Part shown: positions 16,624 to 26,422 of the stretch, in pieces
How positions within the stretch are numbered: the stretch's first letter is position 1
Layout of the letters: each line of letters begins with the position of its first letter
Assembly (NCBI GenBank): GCA_964613305.1
Contig: CAZTII010000006.1
Coordinates: 1 to 49,837, forward strand
Length of the DNA: 49,837 nucleotides
Direction of reading: 5' to 3'
Source of the DNA: CAZTII01 sp964613305
GTDB lineage: Bacteria > Bacillota_I > Bacilli_A > Erysipelotrichales > Erysipelotrichaceae
Notes under the pieces: model-generated
The model's database searches: none
The model's input: only the letters and a program-made list of their open reading frames with translations
Told to the model about the DNA's origin: nothing
Program-made: the position numbers and the translations under genes

Positions 16624-18135
16624 AATGACAAAAGTAGTCACTAAAAAATCATTGTTATTTGTAATTAATTGTATTGTAAAATGATGATCATCCACAATTT
16701 TCTTTACGATGGAAAGACCTAAACCCGTACCACCTTTACTACGAGCTTCATCACCCATCGAAAATGGTTTAAAAATAGTTTCCGCAATCGCATCGTCAAT
16801 AAATACACCACTATTAGAAATCATCAACTTTTCCTCATCAATGACGACTCTTATCGTGATTCCTTTTGGATTGTACTTCATCGCATTATTCACAATATTT
16901 TCTAGTACTCTAGTAAATTGATACGCATCGATGTTTGCCATCACTTCACTTTCGGTCAGTATTTCTAATTCAATGTCACGTGATTGTATTTCATCGTATT
17001 TTAATACAAAAAAGTTTCTTACTAATTCCGTTAAGTTTAACTCTTTAAAATCATACGTAAAACCTGGATGTTCTAATGTTGAAAACTCAGAAAAATTATT
17101 AATCAATTCATTTAAATAACATGATTTATCGTAAATCACTTGTGATTTTTTAATAATGTTGTCATCTGTAATTACTTTATCCACAATCGCTTTAGAATAT
17201 CCTTGAATAATGGTAATCGGTGTTTTTAAATCATGAGAAATATTCGCTAACATAAGTTGACGATCTTGTTGAAACTCAGCTTTTTGTTTTTCCATTTCAT
17301 CAATTGAAGAAGTCATGATATTAAATTGAGCAGCGATATCAACTATTTCCGCAGGACCATTGTCTACCATCATCGGTTTTTCACGATATTTACCATAATC
17401 ATCAATCGCAACCTTTAATTTTTCTAATGGTTCATTAATTAATCGATTTAATAAATACACTAAGATAAATACTCCAATAATAAAAACTATTGAAAATAAG
17501 ATAAATAACATTCTTTTTTCCGCTAAAAAAGTTTCGTATGTTTCATTCATTTTCACTTCATAGCCTACAAGAGTATATGTTTTTCCTTCATAGTTAAATT
17601 CATGTTTGTAGGTAAAATTATCTCGTCGTTGCTCATCAAAAAATATTGACAGTTGTTTATCTGATAGTTTTTCACTATTTATCGAACTATTTGTGTCAAT
17701 AATCGTATAGTCTTTATCAATCAAATAAAATAAATTTTCTTGATTATCACTATACTTAATCAAAAGTTTTAATCCCCCTTTTAAATTGATAAGATCATAA
17801 AACCTAGATGGGCTATCAAGCATCGCATCAATTTCTTCTTTTGTGTAGTTGTGTTGTTCATTTGACGAATAAATGGTTATGTAGTTGTCATCCACAATAT
17901 CAAAATAGCCATTTTTTCCAAACACGTCATTTTTTGGTAGTTTATTAAATTGACCACTTTCTAAATAGTTATTAACATTTTTATTCGTTGTTGAATTATT
18001 CCAATAACGATTTGAAATAGAAGTCAGCGCATAATCACCACCAACGATAAATAAAACAATATAAGCAATAGAAAAAAGAGCAATATAAACACTTAACGTA
18101 AAAAATAATTTTTTCGGTTTTTTAGTTTTTTTCAA
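16606..18135 (-). CDS. Sensor histidine kinase of the efflux operon
   Basis: Autophosphorylating membrane sensor that pairs with the response regulator just upstream. The 509-residue protein has membrane helix 1 (about 13-33), an extracellular domain (about 34-205), helix 2 (about 209-229), HAMP, HisKA with NISHDLKTPI (His301), N-box NIVNNAMKYNP and G-box GGTGLGLSIVKK. The only usable start is TTG at 18135: it overlaps the regulator stop by 14 bp and has a weak GGG-type site. A TTG start plus overlap suggests lower kinase than regulator levels. All catalytic boxes are intact. The signal is unknown. Confidence 0.93.
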   Translation of the reverse strand: MKKTKKPKKLFFTLSVYIALFSIAYIVLFIVGGDYALTSISNRYWNNSTTNKNVNNYLESGQFNKLPKNDVFGKNGYFDIVDDNYITIYSSNEQHNYTKEEIDAMLDSPSRFYDLINLKGGLKLLIKYSDNQENLFYLIDKDYTIIDTNSSINSEKLSDKQLSIFFDEQRRDNFTYKHEFNYEGKTYTLVGYEVKMNETYETFLAEKRMLFILFSIVFIIGVFILVYLLNRLINEPLEKLKVAIDDYGKYREKPMMVDNGPAEIVDIAAQFNIMTSSIDEMEKQKAEFQQDRQLMLANISHDLKTPITIIQGYSKAIVDKVITDDNIIKKSQVIYDKSCYLNELINNFSEFSTLEHPGFTYDFKELNLTELVRNFFVLKYDEIQSRDIELEILTESEVMANIDAYQFTRVLENIVNNAMKYNPKGITIRVVIDEEKLMISNSGVFIDDAIAETIFKPFSMGDEARSKGGTGLGLSIVKKIVDDHHFTIQLITNNNDFLVTTFVINLKKS

Positions 18136-18805
18136 ATTTATACCCTAGCCCTCTAATTGTTTTAATGAATTGAGGATTTTTCGGATCATCCTCTATCTTA
18201 TCGCGTATTCTAGATATATGAACCATCATCGTATTATCATCCGATTCAAAATAATCACCACTAATTTGTTCATAAAGTTGTATTTTGGTAAATATTTTTC
18301 CCGGTTGTTTCATTAATATGGCAAGTATTCTTAATTCTGTCGGTGTTAAATATAGTTGTTCATCATTTTTGTACAATGAAAATGTTTCTGTATTTAAAGT
18401 TAAATTTTTAACTTTGATTACTTCTTCTTGTTTCAAACAATTATTTCTACGCAACATCGCATTGACTCGTGCGACCAATTCTAAAGGATTAAATGGTTTC
18501 GTTAAATAATCATCAGCGCCAATATTTAGACCAACTATTTTATCGTTGTCTCGATTTTTAGCGCTCACAATTAAAATAGGAACTTGAAACCTTTTTCTAA
18601 TTTTTTTGATTAATTCATAGCCATTTAGTTTTGGCATCATAATATCAAAAATGCATAATTGAATATCATGATTCAAAAATGCTTCATATCCTTCTTCACC
18701 ATTTTCAGCGACAATAATTTGATTTCCTTCATTTTCCAAATACAATGTCATTAAATCAATAATGTCTTTATCATCTTCCGCAATTAATATCGTTACATTT
18801 TTCAT
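18122..18805 (-). CDS. OmpR-family response regulator
   Basis: DNA-binding partner of the downstream kinase and probable activator of its own operon. Receiver domain with the acidic pair (IAEDD, residues 9-12), phospho-acceptor Asp54 in CIFDIMMP and Lys103 in LTKPF; then a winged-helix Trans_reg_C domain (about 130-225) with LYLTPTELRILAIL and the C-terminal IKTIRGLGYKFE. 227 residues, normal length. A strong GGAGAGG precedes ATG 18805, and a consensus promoter lies just upstream. It is the first gene of the five-gene operon. Confidence 0.95.
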   Translation of the reverse strand: MKNVTILIAEDDKDIIDLMTLYLENEGNQIIVAENGEEGYEAFLNHDIQLCIFDIMMPKLNGYELIKKIRKRFQVPILIVSAKNRDNDKIVGLNIGADDYLTKPFNPLELVARVNAMLRRNNCLKQEEVIKVKNLTLNTETFSLYKNDEQLYLTPTELRILAILMKQPGKIFTKIQLYEQISGDYFESDDNTMMVHISRIRDKIEDDPKNPQFIKTIRGLGYKFEKN

Positions 18806-18825
18806 TGTATACTTCCTCTCCTTCG

Positions 18826-18854
18826 ATTATAAAGAGAATGTCGATGATAGTAAA
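18826..18854 (-). promoter_or_regulatory. Promoter of the two-component/efflux operon
   Basis: On the minus strand: TTTACT (18854-18849), 17-bp spacer, TATAAT (18831-18826). Transcription would start near 18819, only a few bases upstream of the ribosome-binding site of the response regulator gene. Confidence 0.65.
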
Positions 18855-18918
18855 CTACAATTATTACTTTCATTTCAATTAATTTTCACCTTTACCTTTT
18901 TTTTTATCGTAATTTCGA

Positions 18919-18924
18919 TATAAT
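18919..18924 (+). promoter_or_regulatory. -10 element before the LuxR-type regulator
   Basis: A perfect TATAAT lies 23 bp before ATG 18947. No convincing -35 hexamer is seen at 16-18 bp; the upstream stretch is T-rich. Likely a regulated or weak promoter. Confidence 0.4.
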
Positions 18925-18946
18925 TAAAGAAAAGAAGAGGGTTCGT

Positions 18947-19561
18947 ATGATTCGCGTAATTATCATTGAAGACATGGAAATTTTAAGAGACTCCTTAGCT
19001 AATGTATTAAATGCTCAACAAGATATCTCCGTTGTGGGTAGTTGTGATGATGCAGCATTAGCTCTTTCGATGTGTCAACTTCATAATCCTGATATTGCTT
19101 TAATCGACATATGTACTGCCAATGGATCAAGTGGTTTTGATGCGACTATCGCCATTAAAAAAACATATCCTTCCATTAAAGTTGTTTTATTCACAGGAAT
19201 GCCTGATGTGTCTTTTTTAACAAGAGCCAAAGAAGTAGGTGCAGATAGTTTTGTTTATAAAAACATTAATTCATTAGAACTTGCCTCGTTACTTAGAAGT
19301 ACGTACAAAGGATATAATATGTTTCCTCAACAAGAGCCAACCTTTAAAATAGCTGATAGTTCCTTAAGTCAACGTGAATTAGAAATTTTACGACTCGTAT
19401 GTAATGGCAATGATCGCTGTGAAATTGCCGCATCACTGAATTTAAGTGAAAATACTATTAAAACATACATTCGCAATATTTTAGCGAAAACAGGATTTAC
19501 TAGTTTATCTCGTTTAGCGATTTACGCTGTCAGTAATGGTTTTATCACTCCCGATAATTAA
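18947..19561 (+). CDS. NarL/LuxR-family response regulator
   Basis: Receiver plus helix-turn-helix transcription factor. 204 residues: acidic residues in IIEDME (8-11), phospho-acceptor Asp54 in ALIDIC, Thr in VLFTGMP, and a C-terminal LuxR domain (about 138-198) with LSQRELEILRL and SENTIKTYIRNIL. The usual Lys after the fifth strand appears as VYKN. AGAGG precedes the ATG. It overlaps the next gene by one base (TAATG), and two kinase genes follow, so it probably belongs to a three-part sensory system. Two sensor genes of the same class next to one NarL-type regulator suggest heteromeric or competing input. Target genes are unknown. Confidence 0.92.
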   Translation: MIRVIIIEDMEILRDSLANVLNAQQDISVVGSCDDAALALSMCQLHNPDIALIDICTANGSSGFDATIAIKKTYPSIKVVLFTGMPDVSFLTRAKEVGADSFVYKNINSLELASLLRSTYKGYNMFPQQEPTFKIADSSLSQRELEILRLVCNGNDRCEIAASLNLSENTIKTYIRNILAKTGFTSLSRLAIYAVSNGFITPDN

Positions 19562-20382
19562 TGAAAAAGAAAGTGCTTCTTATCGCAATTATCCTTATTT
19601 CAGCACTTCTTTTTATGATGCCGCTGCCGATTCCAACTATTTATGTAACTAGAAAAATATACAATATCTCTTCTTATATTGTATTCTCTATTGTTATTAT
19701 CATATGGGGTATCCACTCCTATTTTAGACTATCAAAACAATCTGTTCAAAAACTATACATCATACAAACCTTAGTTCTTTTATTTTGGTTTACTATTCGT
19801 ATTATTAAAATGATTACACCAAATGATCCTCATTTTTTTTGGTATTTATATTACATCGCTTTTTTATATTCACCGGTATTGTTTTTAATGGCTACTTTTA
19901 AAAGTACGTCCGATGATAGCTATCCAACATCGATTAAAATCGCCGTTATAATTTCTACCATATTACTTCTTTTAGTGCTTACCAATGATATTCATCAACA
20001 AGTATTTCGATTCCCTCACCATATATCTAGCAATCGTGATCACTATGAGTATGGTTGGATATATTATGCTATCGTATGTTGGATTGGTGTATGTTTTACG
20101 TCAAGTTTTATACTATTAGGAACTCATTTTAAAAAAGCATATCATTATGGTAGTTATTTTGGTCCAATTATTGTTTTATTATCAGGTCTAGTTTATACCA
20201 TCTGTTACGTATTAAAAGTTCCTTTTATCATTAACAACGAACTTACTTTCTCTGTTACCGTCGGAATTATGTTCGTTTGGGAATTATGTATACAATCTGG
20301 TCTTTTATATAGTAATAATCATTACATTCAACTCTTTGAACATTCTTCGATTCCCTTATGGCTTTTAAACAATCAACTCTAA
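19561..20382 (+). CDS. Membrane-domain fragment of the broken kinase
   Basis: 273 residues, almost wholly hydrophobic with about seven to eight membrane helices; the first follows a short KKK start. This is the N-terminal sensor half (histidine-kinase N-terminal 7TM type), ending at the premature TAA after LLNNQL. Translation is coupled to the upstream regulator by the TAATG overlap. If the stop is real, a membrane protein without kinase would be made. It may still sense or titrate something, but no function can be claimed. Confidence 0.65.
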   Translation: MKKKVLLIAIILISALLFMMPLPIPTIYVTRKIYNISSYIVFSIVIIIWGIHSYFRLSKQSVQKLYIIQTLVLLFWFTIRIIKMITPNDPHFFWYLYYIAFLYSPVLFLMATFKSTSDDSYPTSIKIAVIISTILLLLVLTNDIHQQVFRFPHHISSNRDHYEYGWIYYAIVCWIGVCFTSSFILLGTHFKKAYHYGSYFGPIIVLLSGLVYTICYVLKVPFIINNELTFSVTVGIMFVWELCIQSGLLYSNNHYIQLFEHSSIPLWLLNNQL

Positions 20383-20618
20383 GAAGTTAAACGTTCCTCT
20401 ACTGCTTCTATTATTCCTATTGAAGTAATTCCATCTTTACTCAATAAACAAACAATTTCTTTGGGTTATCACGTCTATGAAAATAATGTCATTCATGGTG
20501 GTTACGTTGTTTATCGTAGTAATCAATCCACTCTTTTTAAGCTTCAACAACAAAACGAAGAAATACAACATCAATTAAAAAAAGATACGATTTACTCAAT
20601 GATGAAGCAACCCATAAA

Positions 20619-21206
20619 ATGCAGTTGTATAGTTTGTCTTCTCGTAAAGAATTGCTTCAAACCTTATCGTTGGCTATAGCTCATAAATTAGAGGAAATTG
20701 ACCGTCTCGCGGATGAATTAAATGATACCAACGATAAACAATGCTTAACCGCTATAAAGTTAGCGATAGGATATTGTAAACGCCTAGGAAACATCGTTTT
20801 AAGCTCGGCTAAAGATAATTCCATTCCTTTATCTTTACTTGGTTTAATGTTAGAAGAATCATCACTTGATGTTAGAAGTGAACGTTGGCACTGTTCCATT
20901 TTTTATCGTGATGTTGGTATTGTCAGTGGAACCAATGCGATTGCGATTTTCGCTTTTTTTCAATTTATCATTGAAAATTGTTTATCCCTGGCCAATACGT
21001 CAGCTTATGTCCATTTAAGTCAAAAAAATAACCTTACATCCCTTACCATCATTTTTGATAGTGAGCCAATGATTGATGTTGACGATTTTATTATGGATAC
21101 CCATTGCACCAACCAATGCCGACAAGCCAATTTAGTCGTTAATTACCATTTAGAAGAAGGTTCTATTATTTGCACGGTATTGGCAAAGGAGGATTGTTAT
21201 GAGTAG
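20619..21206 (+). CDS. Kinase-domain fragment of the broken kinase
   Basis: 195 residues from the first ATG after the A7 frameshift. It holds the C-terminal part: a helical DHp-like stretch (LAIAHKLEEIDRLADEL) and a degenerate ATPase region whose N-box-like FFQFIIENCLS is recognisable, while clear G-boxes are missing. No ribosome-binding site precedes 20619, so separate translation is doubtful. Its end overlaps the start of the next kinase by 8 bp, as expected for an operon designed around the intact gene. Confidence 0.5.
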   Translation: MQLYSLSSRKELLQTLSLAIAHKLEEIDRLADELNDTNDKQCLTAIKLAIGYCKRLGNIVLSSAKDNSIPLSLLGLMLEESSLDVRSERWHCSIFYRDVGIVSGTNAIAIFAFFQFIIENCLSLANTSAYVHLSQKNNLTSLTIIFDSEPMIDVDDFIMDTHCTNQCRQANLVVNYHLEEGSIICTVLAKEDCYE

Positions 21207-22551
21207 TTTAAACAGCTTAGATAATAGTGTTATCGTCATCATCATTATCCTCTACTTTATTTCCAATTTATTACAAACCTTTAAAACATTAATCATTAGT
21301 CAACAACTACCAAAAAATCGTCCTCAAGTCTTACTGAATTGTTTAATGATTGTTCAATTATTATTCTTAACGCTTACTCTTGTTCAATTTAATTATTATA
21401 CAACTACCATTCATCCATATTTTTATTATTTAAACGCAATTATTTTATGTTTATCGCTTTTCAACAACAATTATTTCTTAGCCATCTATTGTCTTTGTCA
21501 TACTCTTACTATGTCATCCATCACACAATCATTGTATCCTTACTTGTTTTTCTTTTGTGCTATCTCCTACTTTTTATCGTTCGTTATAGAACTTCCAACT
21601 CTTCTATATCAATTAAATACAACAGTAAGTAATTTTTCTATTAAGGAAGTATTGGATACATTACCAAGTGGTGTAATCTTTTCTATCAATGATAAAATAA
21701 TTCTTATTAATAAATCAATGACTCACTTATTAAAACAAATCAATGTTCCTTTTACGATTCAACTTTCTGTTATTTTTGATTATCTTACGATAAATAATAC
21801 ATCCATTGTTGATGTCATTCCTAATGAAAATACACTATTACTTCGCCTTAAAAACGAACAATCATGGTTGCTTGTTCAAGACCGCTTTGATTTAAACGAT
21901 AAAACCGTCACTCAAATTTTAGTAACAAATGTATCCAATGCCTATCATCTTTCACAAGCGATTATTGTTTCTAATAATGAACTTGAAAAAACAACTGAAT
22001 CCTTATTAACAACCATCAAAAATTTAGAATCGATTGAAAAAAACAAAGAAATTATCCGTTTAAAATCTCGAGTTCACGATATTATTGGTCAGAGATTATC
22101 AATTATTCACCGCTTATTAGAAGACAATAGTAGCGCTATTACTGTAACTCACCTTAAAAAAATGTTGAAAGAAATTAAACGTGATTTAGAACAAGAAACA
22201 AATGTATCGCCACTTACTATTTTACAAGATGTCATTAAATCATTCAGTTTCATTGATGTATCGATTATTATTGATGGTCAACTTCCTTCTTCTGTCATTA
22301 TTGCCCGATGTTTTGTACAAGTCATTCGTGAGGCTAGTACCAATGCCGTTCGCCATGTGAAAGCACGTACCATTTACGTCACTATTTCCCGGGAAAAAGA
22401 GCTACGTATCACTAACGATGGATTACCTCTAGAAGGTGATTTCATTGAAGGAAATGGCATTAAAGGAATGCGAAATCGAGTAGAAAATATCGGAGGAACA
22501 TTGATGATTACACCAACGCCAACCTTTATGGTTTCTGTGCTTATGGAATAA
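21199..22551 (+). CDS. NarL-partner sensor histidine kinase
   Basis: 450-residue membrane kinase. The first 135 residues hold about five membrane helices; a PAS-like segment follows (VLDTLPSGVIFSINDKIILIN), then a coiled coil, an HisKA_3-like helix with RVHDIIGQRL (His293), an N-box EASTNAVRHV and a G-box GNGIKGMRNRVENIGG. This G-box and HDxxGQ pattern is that of NarL/DesK-type kinases, matching the LuxR-class regulator two genes upstream. GGAGG stands before ATG 21199. All catalytic motifs look intact, so the regulator still has one working partner although the 7TM kinase is broken. Confidence 0.88.
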   Translation: MSSLNSLDNSVIVIIIILYFISNLLQTFKTLIISQQLPKNRPQVLLNCLMIVQLLFLTLTLVQFNYYTTTIHPYFYYLNAIILCLSLFNNNYFLAIYCLCHTLTMSSITQSLYPYLFFFCAISYFLSFVIELPTLLYQLNTTVSNFSIKEVLDTLPSGVIFSINDKIILINKSMTHLLKQINVPFTIQLSVIFDYLTINNTSIVDVIPNENTLLLRLKNEQSWLLVQDRFDLNDKTVTQILVTNVSNAYHLSQAIIVSNNELEKTTESLLTTIKNLESIEKNKEIIRLKSRVHDIIGQRLSIIHRLLEDNSSAITVTHLKKMLKEIKRDLEQETNVSPLTILQDVIKSFSFIDVSIIIDGQLPSSVIIARCFVQVIREASTNAVRHVKARTIYVTISREKELRITNDGLPLEGDFIEGNGIKGMRNRVENIGGTLMITPTPTFMVSVLME

Positions 22552-22555
22552 TAAC

Positions 22556-23122
22556 ATGGAAAAAATACGTTGTAAGTGGGTTAGTAATGATCAAGCAATG
22601 ATTGATTATCATGATCATGAATGGGGAAATCCTATAGATGATGATCAACAATTATTTACAATGCTCACATTAGAAATAATGCAAGCAGGATTATCATGGC
22701 GTACGGTATTGCATAAACGAGAAGCCATTATACAAGCATTTGATGAGTTTGATGCAGCAAAAATAGTACTTTATGATGATGATAAGATACAACAATTAAT
22801 GACCAATAAATACATTATTCGCAATAAACGTAAAATTGAAGCAACCATCAATAACGCAAAAGCGTTGATAAATCTTCAACAAACTGAATGTAGCTTTAGT
22901 GATTTTCTGTGGCAGTATGTTCAATATACACCAATCATTCGCAATTCAGAATCCATCATTCAAAAAAACGACTTATCGGATACCATCAGCATTCAGTTAA
23001 AAAAACGCGGTTTTTCTTTTGTAGGTTCGATTACGATCTACTCTTTTCTTCAAGCTGTTGGTATTATTAATGATCACGATTGTACATGTTTTCGCAACCA
23101 TTTAAAAACTATGATAAAATAA
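22556..23122 (+). CDS. tag: DNA-3-methyladenine glycosylase I
   Basis: Base-excision repair enzyme that removes 3-methyladenine. 188 residues, usual length. Family marks: RCKWV near the N-terminus (zinc Cys), YHDHEWG with the zinc His, LEIMQAGLSWRTVLHKRE (active-site Glu/Trp region), and the C-terminal zinc pair in NDHDCTCF. The start follows the kinase stop by four bases; the ribosome-binding site is weak, so coupling is likely. Its position after the kinases looks like operon convenience rather than a link in function. Confidence 0.95.
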   Translation: MEKIRCKWVSNDQAMIDYHDHEWGNPIDDDQQLFTMLTLEIMQAGLSWRTVLHKREAIIQAFDEFDAAKIVLYDDDKIQQLMTNKYIIRNKRKIEATINNAKALINLQQTECSFSDFLWQYVQYTPIIRNSESIIQKNDLSDTISIQLKKRGFSFVGSITIYSFLQAVGIINDHDCTCFRNHLKTMIK

Positions 23123-23140
23123 AGAAAGCGAGGTGTTTCC

Positions 23141-26100
23141 ATGGCCATTTTATTAAAATCTGAAATTAACCGTTTAATTAAAAATAGTACGATTTTACGA
23201 CGTGCTGAAAATATCGTTCAAATGGATCGTATTGATGTGTTAACGATTGAAGACTATGATACGTATTGGTATATTTATGCCCAAGTGGATGCTAGTTTTA
23301 ATTATTACGCTAATGTTCAGTGTACAATCATCAAAAGCACACAACAAATTCAACAATTAAATTGTGATTATCCTGGATGTCACACACCGTACTGTGAACA
23401 TTTTGCGGCAGTATTAATATTATTGTCCCAAACCGAAATACCTACTATTTTACCCTATACAACCCTAAGTCATTCTCGTTTTCAATTTGAGGAACAACAA
23501 AAAGCACTACGGGCTAAACGTTTAGAACAAGAACGATTGGAACAAGAAGAATTCGTTTCTTCACTATTAAACACCTACAAAGAAACTGGATTTCATAGTT
23601 CTTACTATTTAGCATCAGATAAACAACTAACTCTATCTGCGATATTTAAGATTGAAAAAGATGATATAATGTTAAGTTTTAAAATTGGTAACGAAAAAAT
23701 GTACGTTGTATCAAATTTAGCGAGTTTCATTACTCGATTTGATGATCAACTGCCACATAAATATGGTAATCATTTAACAGTAGTTCATCGACTAGAATAC
23801 TTTGATGATGCTAGTCAACAAATGATTGGTATCATTAAAAAAGCGATTGAAAAGAGACAGCTTACACCATATACAACGTTTCCATCATCAAAATTAAGCA
23901 TTTTACAACAACATGAAGTATCACTGAATGAACTTTGTGACATTACAAGCAATGAACTTTCCATTTTAAGTAATGCGACAATTATCTCTTCCAATGAAAA
24001 ACTTGAAATTGTCGCAACCCTTGATAATGACTTATATAGTTTTCAATGCAATCAAAATTACTATGTTATTGAAAATAACGTTGCTTTTCGATATAGCTTT
24101 TCAACGGCAAACAATCATTTATCACTATATCGCATCCAATTAGAAAATGGATTGTTAGTAAATCGTTTTTTTAATGATTTTATTGAAAATAATGCGACTT
24201 TACCAGTAAAATTCCTTCATGAATTTATTCGTTATGTCATTAATCCTTTAAAAGATGATATTGATTTTTTTAACATTGATATAGAATACGATGAGTTGGA
24301 TGAACCACAACTTCAAGTGTATGGTGAAGTCAATGAAGAAGATAACATTGTCTTTAGAATTGATTGTCATTATCCAACCATCATAAAAAAAGGATTTAAT
24401 CCTAGCGAACCACAACAATCCTATGAATTAGAAAAGCTTGAAACATTTTTTAAACAACACGCTACTGAAATTGATGAAACAAATCATATCGCTTTATTTG
24501 ATCCAACACTGGAATCAACTCTTCTATTTTTAAAAGATGGTTTAGCCATCATTCAACAACATGCCGAAGTGTTTATTAGTGAAGATTTAAAACGTCTAAC
24601 GAAGAAGAAAGCGTATTCTATTTCAGTAGGCGTTAGAATGAATCACGGTTTATTAGAAGTTGATATCAATTCTGATGATATTCCAAAAGAAGAATTAAGT
24701 AACTTACTACGCGCATATAAATTAAAGAAAAAGTTTTATAAGTTAAAAAGCGGTGAATTATTGAATTTAGAGTCTGATGAATTGGAACAATTAAATCAAA
24801 CATTAATTGAAAATGATATTAATACTAAAGACATAAAAAATGGACAAGCAAAACTTCCTTTATATCGATTATTCTCGTTACATGACAAACAATCAACTGA
24901 TGAACTAACGTACACTAAAACATCTGAAATCGATGATTTAGTGAATAAATTCAATACTGCGACATCAACACCAATTCAATTAGATACCCACTATGAAACC
25001 CTATTGCGCGATTATCAAAAAATAGGTGTTCAATGGTTATCGCTTCTTAATGAAGTTGGTTTTGGTGGTATTTTAGCGGATGATATGGGACTTGGAAAAA
25101 CACTTCAAGTGATTGTTTTAGCTGATTTACTTATCAAGAAAAAAGGACCTAAACCTAGTTTAGTCGTTTGTCCTGCTTCTCTAATATTAAATTGGCAAGA
25201 TGAACTCGCAAAGTTTGCGCCACACTTAAAATCATTATGTTTATTTGGTACTTCAAAATATCGTTTAGAAGCGATGCAAGAAATACCAACCTATGACATG
25301 ATTATTACATCGTACGATTACATTCGTCGTGATATCGATGAATTAGAAAAATTTGACTTTCGCCTTGCAGTTTTAGATGAAGCACAAAACATTAAAAATC
25401 AAAAAACAAAAAATGCTTCAACTGTAAAACGTCTACACGCCGAACATCGTTTAGCATTAACAGGAACACCAATTGAAAATAGTTTGGCGGAATTATGGTC
25501 CATCTTTGATTTTTTAATGCCGAATTATTTATATCCATATTCATACTTTAAAACAGTATTTGAAACTCCAATCGTTAAATTCAACGATGAAGAAGCGAGT
25601 TTAAAATTAAAGAAATTAATTGAACCATTTATCTTAAGAAGAAATAAAAAAGAAGTGTTACACGATTTACCAGATAAAGTAGAAGAAATTATGACTTTTG
25701 AATTTAACGAAGAAGAAAATAACTTATATTACGCCAATTTATCAGTAATGAATCAACAACTTCAAGAACGACTAAAAACAAATCAATTAGCGAAATTCGA
25801 CGTATTACCAATGTTAACAAAACTTCGTCAATTATGTTGTGAACCACGACTTGTCTATAGTAATATAACAACGCTTTCTTCAAAATTAAGTGGTTGTTTA
25901 AAACTCATTGAACGATTAAAAGCTGAAGGTAAAAAAATATTATTGTTTTCTTCCTTTACAACCATTCTTGATTTAATTGAAGTAGAGTTATATCACCGCA
26001 ATATTTCATCGATAAAACTAACCGGATCAACACCAAAGACAGAACGAAGAGAACTGGTGAATGCGTTTCAAAATGATGACACAAGTGTCTTCCTTATTTC

Positions 26101-26401
26101 ATTAAAAGCAGGTGGAACAGGACTAAATCTTACCGCTGCCCAAGCTGTCATTCATTATGACCCTTGGTGGAATATTTCTGCCCAAAATCAAGCAACAGAC
26201 CGAGCTTATCGAATTGGCCAACGAAACGATGTATCAGTGTATAAACTTATTATGCGTGGAACGATTGAAGAAAAAATTGTTCTTATGCAAGAAAAAAAGA
26301 AAAGTCTATCCGACTCCTTTATTAATACAAGTGAAGGTAGTATCTTCCATATGGAAACAAGTGATCTCATTGATTTATTTTCAATGGACCGTGATAACTA
26401 A
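23141..26401 (+). CDS. SWIM-domain SNF2-family helicase
   Basis: Swi2/Snf2-type ATPase of the bacterial RapA/HepA-like branch, expected to remodel protein-DNA or protein-RNA complexes. 1086 residues. A SWIM zinc finger lies near residues 75-88 (CDYPGC...YCEHF). A long alpha/beta middle region follows, with charged coiled segments. The helicase core fills about 610-1080: LRDYQKIGVQWL, Walker A ADDMGLGKT, DEAQ box (LDEAQNIKN), LTGTPIEN, KLRQLCCEPRL, LISLKAGGTGLNL and DRAYRIGQ. All helicase motifs are intact. Such SWIM-SNF2 proteins are common in Bacillota. A strong bidirectional terminator follows. Confidence 0.93.
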   Translation: MAILLKSEINRLIKNSTILRRAENIVQMDRIDVLTIEDYDTYWYIYAQVDASFNYYANVQCTIIKSTQQIQQLNCDYPGCHTPYCEHFAAVLILLSQTEIPTILPYTTLSHSRFQFEEQQKALRAKRLEQERLEQEEFVSSLLNTYKETGFHSSYYLASDKQLTLSAIFKIEKDDIMLSFKIGNEKMYVVSNLASFITRFDDQLPHKYGNHLTVVHRLEYFDDASQQMIGIIKKAIEKRQLTPYTTFPSSKLSILQQHEVSLNELCDITSNELSILSNATIISSNEKLEIVATLDNDLYSFQCNQNYYVIENNVAFRYSFSTANNHLSLYRIQLENGLLVNRFFNDFIENNATLPVKFLHEFIRYVINPLKDDIDFFNIDIEYDELDEPQLQVYGEVNEEDNIVFRIDCHYPTIIKKGFNPSEPQQSYELEKLETFFKQHATEIDETNHIALFDPTLESTLLFLKDGLAIIQQHAEVFISEDLKRLTKKKAYSISVGVRMNHGLLEVDINSDDIPKEELSNLLRAYKLKKKFYKLKSGELLNLESDELEQLNQTLIENDINTKDIKNGQAKLPLYRLFSLHDKQSTDELTYTKTSEIDDLVNKFNTATSTPIQLDTHYETLLRDYQKIGVQWLSLLNEVGFGGILADDMGLGKTLQVIVLADLLIKKKGPKPSLVVCPASLILNWQDELAKFAPHLKSLCLFGTSKYRLEAMQEIPTYDMIITSYDYIRRDIDELEKFDFRLAVLDEAQNIKNQKTKNASTVKRLHAEHRLALTGTPIENSLAELWSIFDFLMPNYLYPYSYFKTVFETPIVKFNDEEASLKLKKLIEPFILRRNKKEVLHDLPDKVEEIMTFEFNEEENNLYYANLSVMNQQLQERLKTNQLAKFDVLPMLTKLRQLCCEPRLVYSNITTLSSKLSGCLKLIERLKAEGKKILLFSSFTTILDLIEVELYHRNISSIKLTGSTPKTERRELVNAFQNDDTSVFLISLKAGGTGLNLTAAQAVIHYDPWWNISAQNQATDRAYRIGQRNDVSVYKLIMRGTIEEKIVLMQEKKKSLSDSFINTSEGSIFHMETSDLIDLFSMDRDN

Positions 26402-26402
26402 A

Positions 26403-26422
26403 AAAATCCGCAAGGATTTTTT
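26403..26422. terminator. Bidirectional terminator between the SNF2 and MATE units
   Basis: AAAATCC-GCAA-GGATTTT with T-runs on both strands. It ends the SNF2 operon on the plus strand and the MATE/small-ORF unit on the minus strand. Confidence 0.85.

Larger units (their letters stand above)
19561..21206 (+). pseudogene. 7TM sensor histidine kinase broken by a stop and a -1 frameshift
   Basis: Read as one unit this is a 7TM-type kinase of roughly 548 residues: a membrane domain (about 1-255), a PAS-like linker with HSSIPLWLL and VIHGGYV, a coiled coil and a degenerate ATPase domain. Two lesions interrupt it. The in-frame TAA at 20380-20382 ends the membrane half. The frame then stays open to an A7 run (20577-20583), where a -1 shift is needed to join LKK to RYDLLNDEATHKMQ and the rest. 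Coding quality is good on both sides, so decay is recent, or the lesions are sequencing errors, or decoding is unusual (A-AAA-AAG is a slippery heptamer-like site). The two open parts are listed separately. Confidence 0.65.

Noticed and set aside
20461..20679. 72-codon ORF starting with TTG inside the broken kinase
   Set aside because: It is the in-frame continuation of the kinase linker between the premature stop and the A7 shift, not a separate gene.
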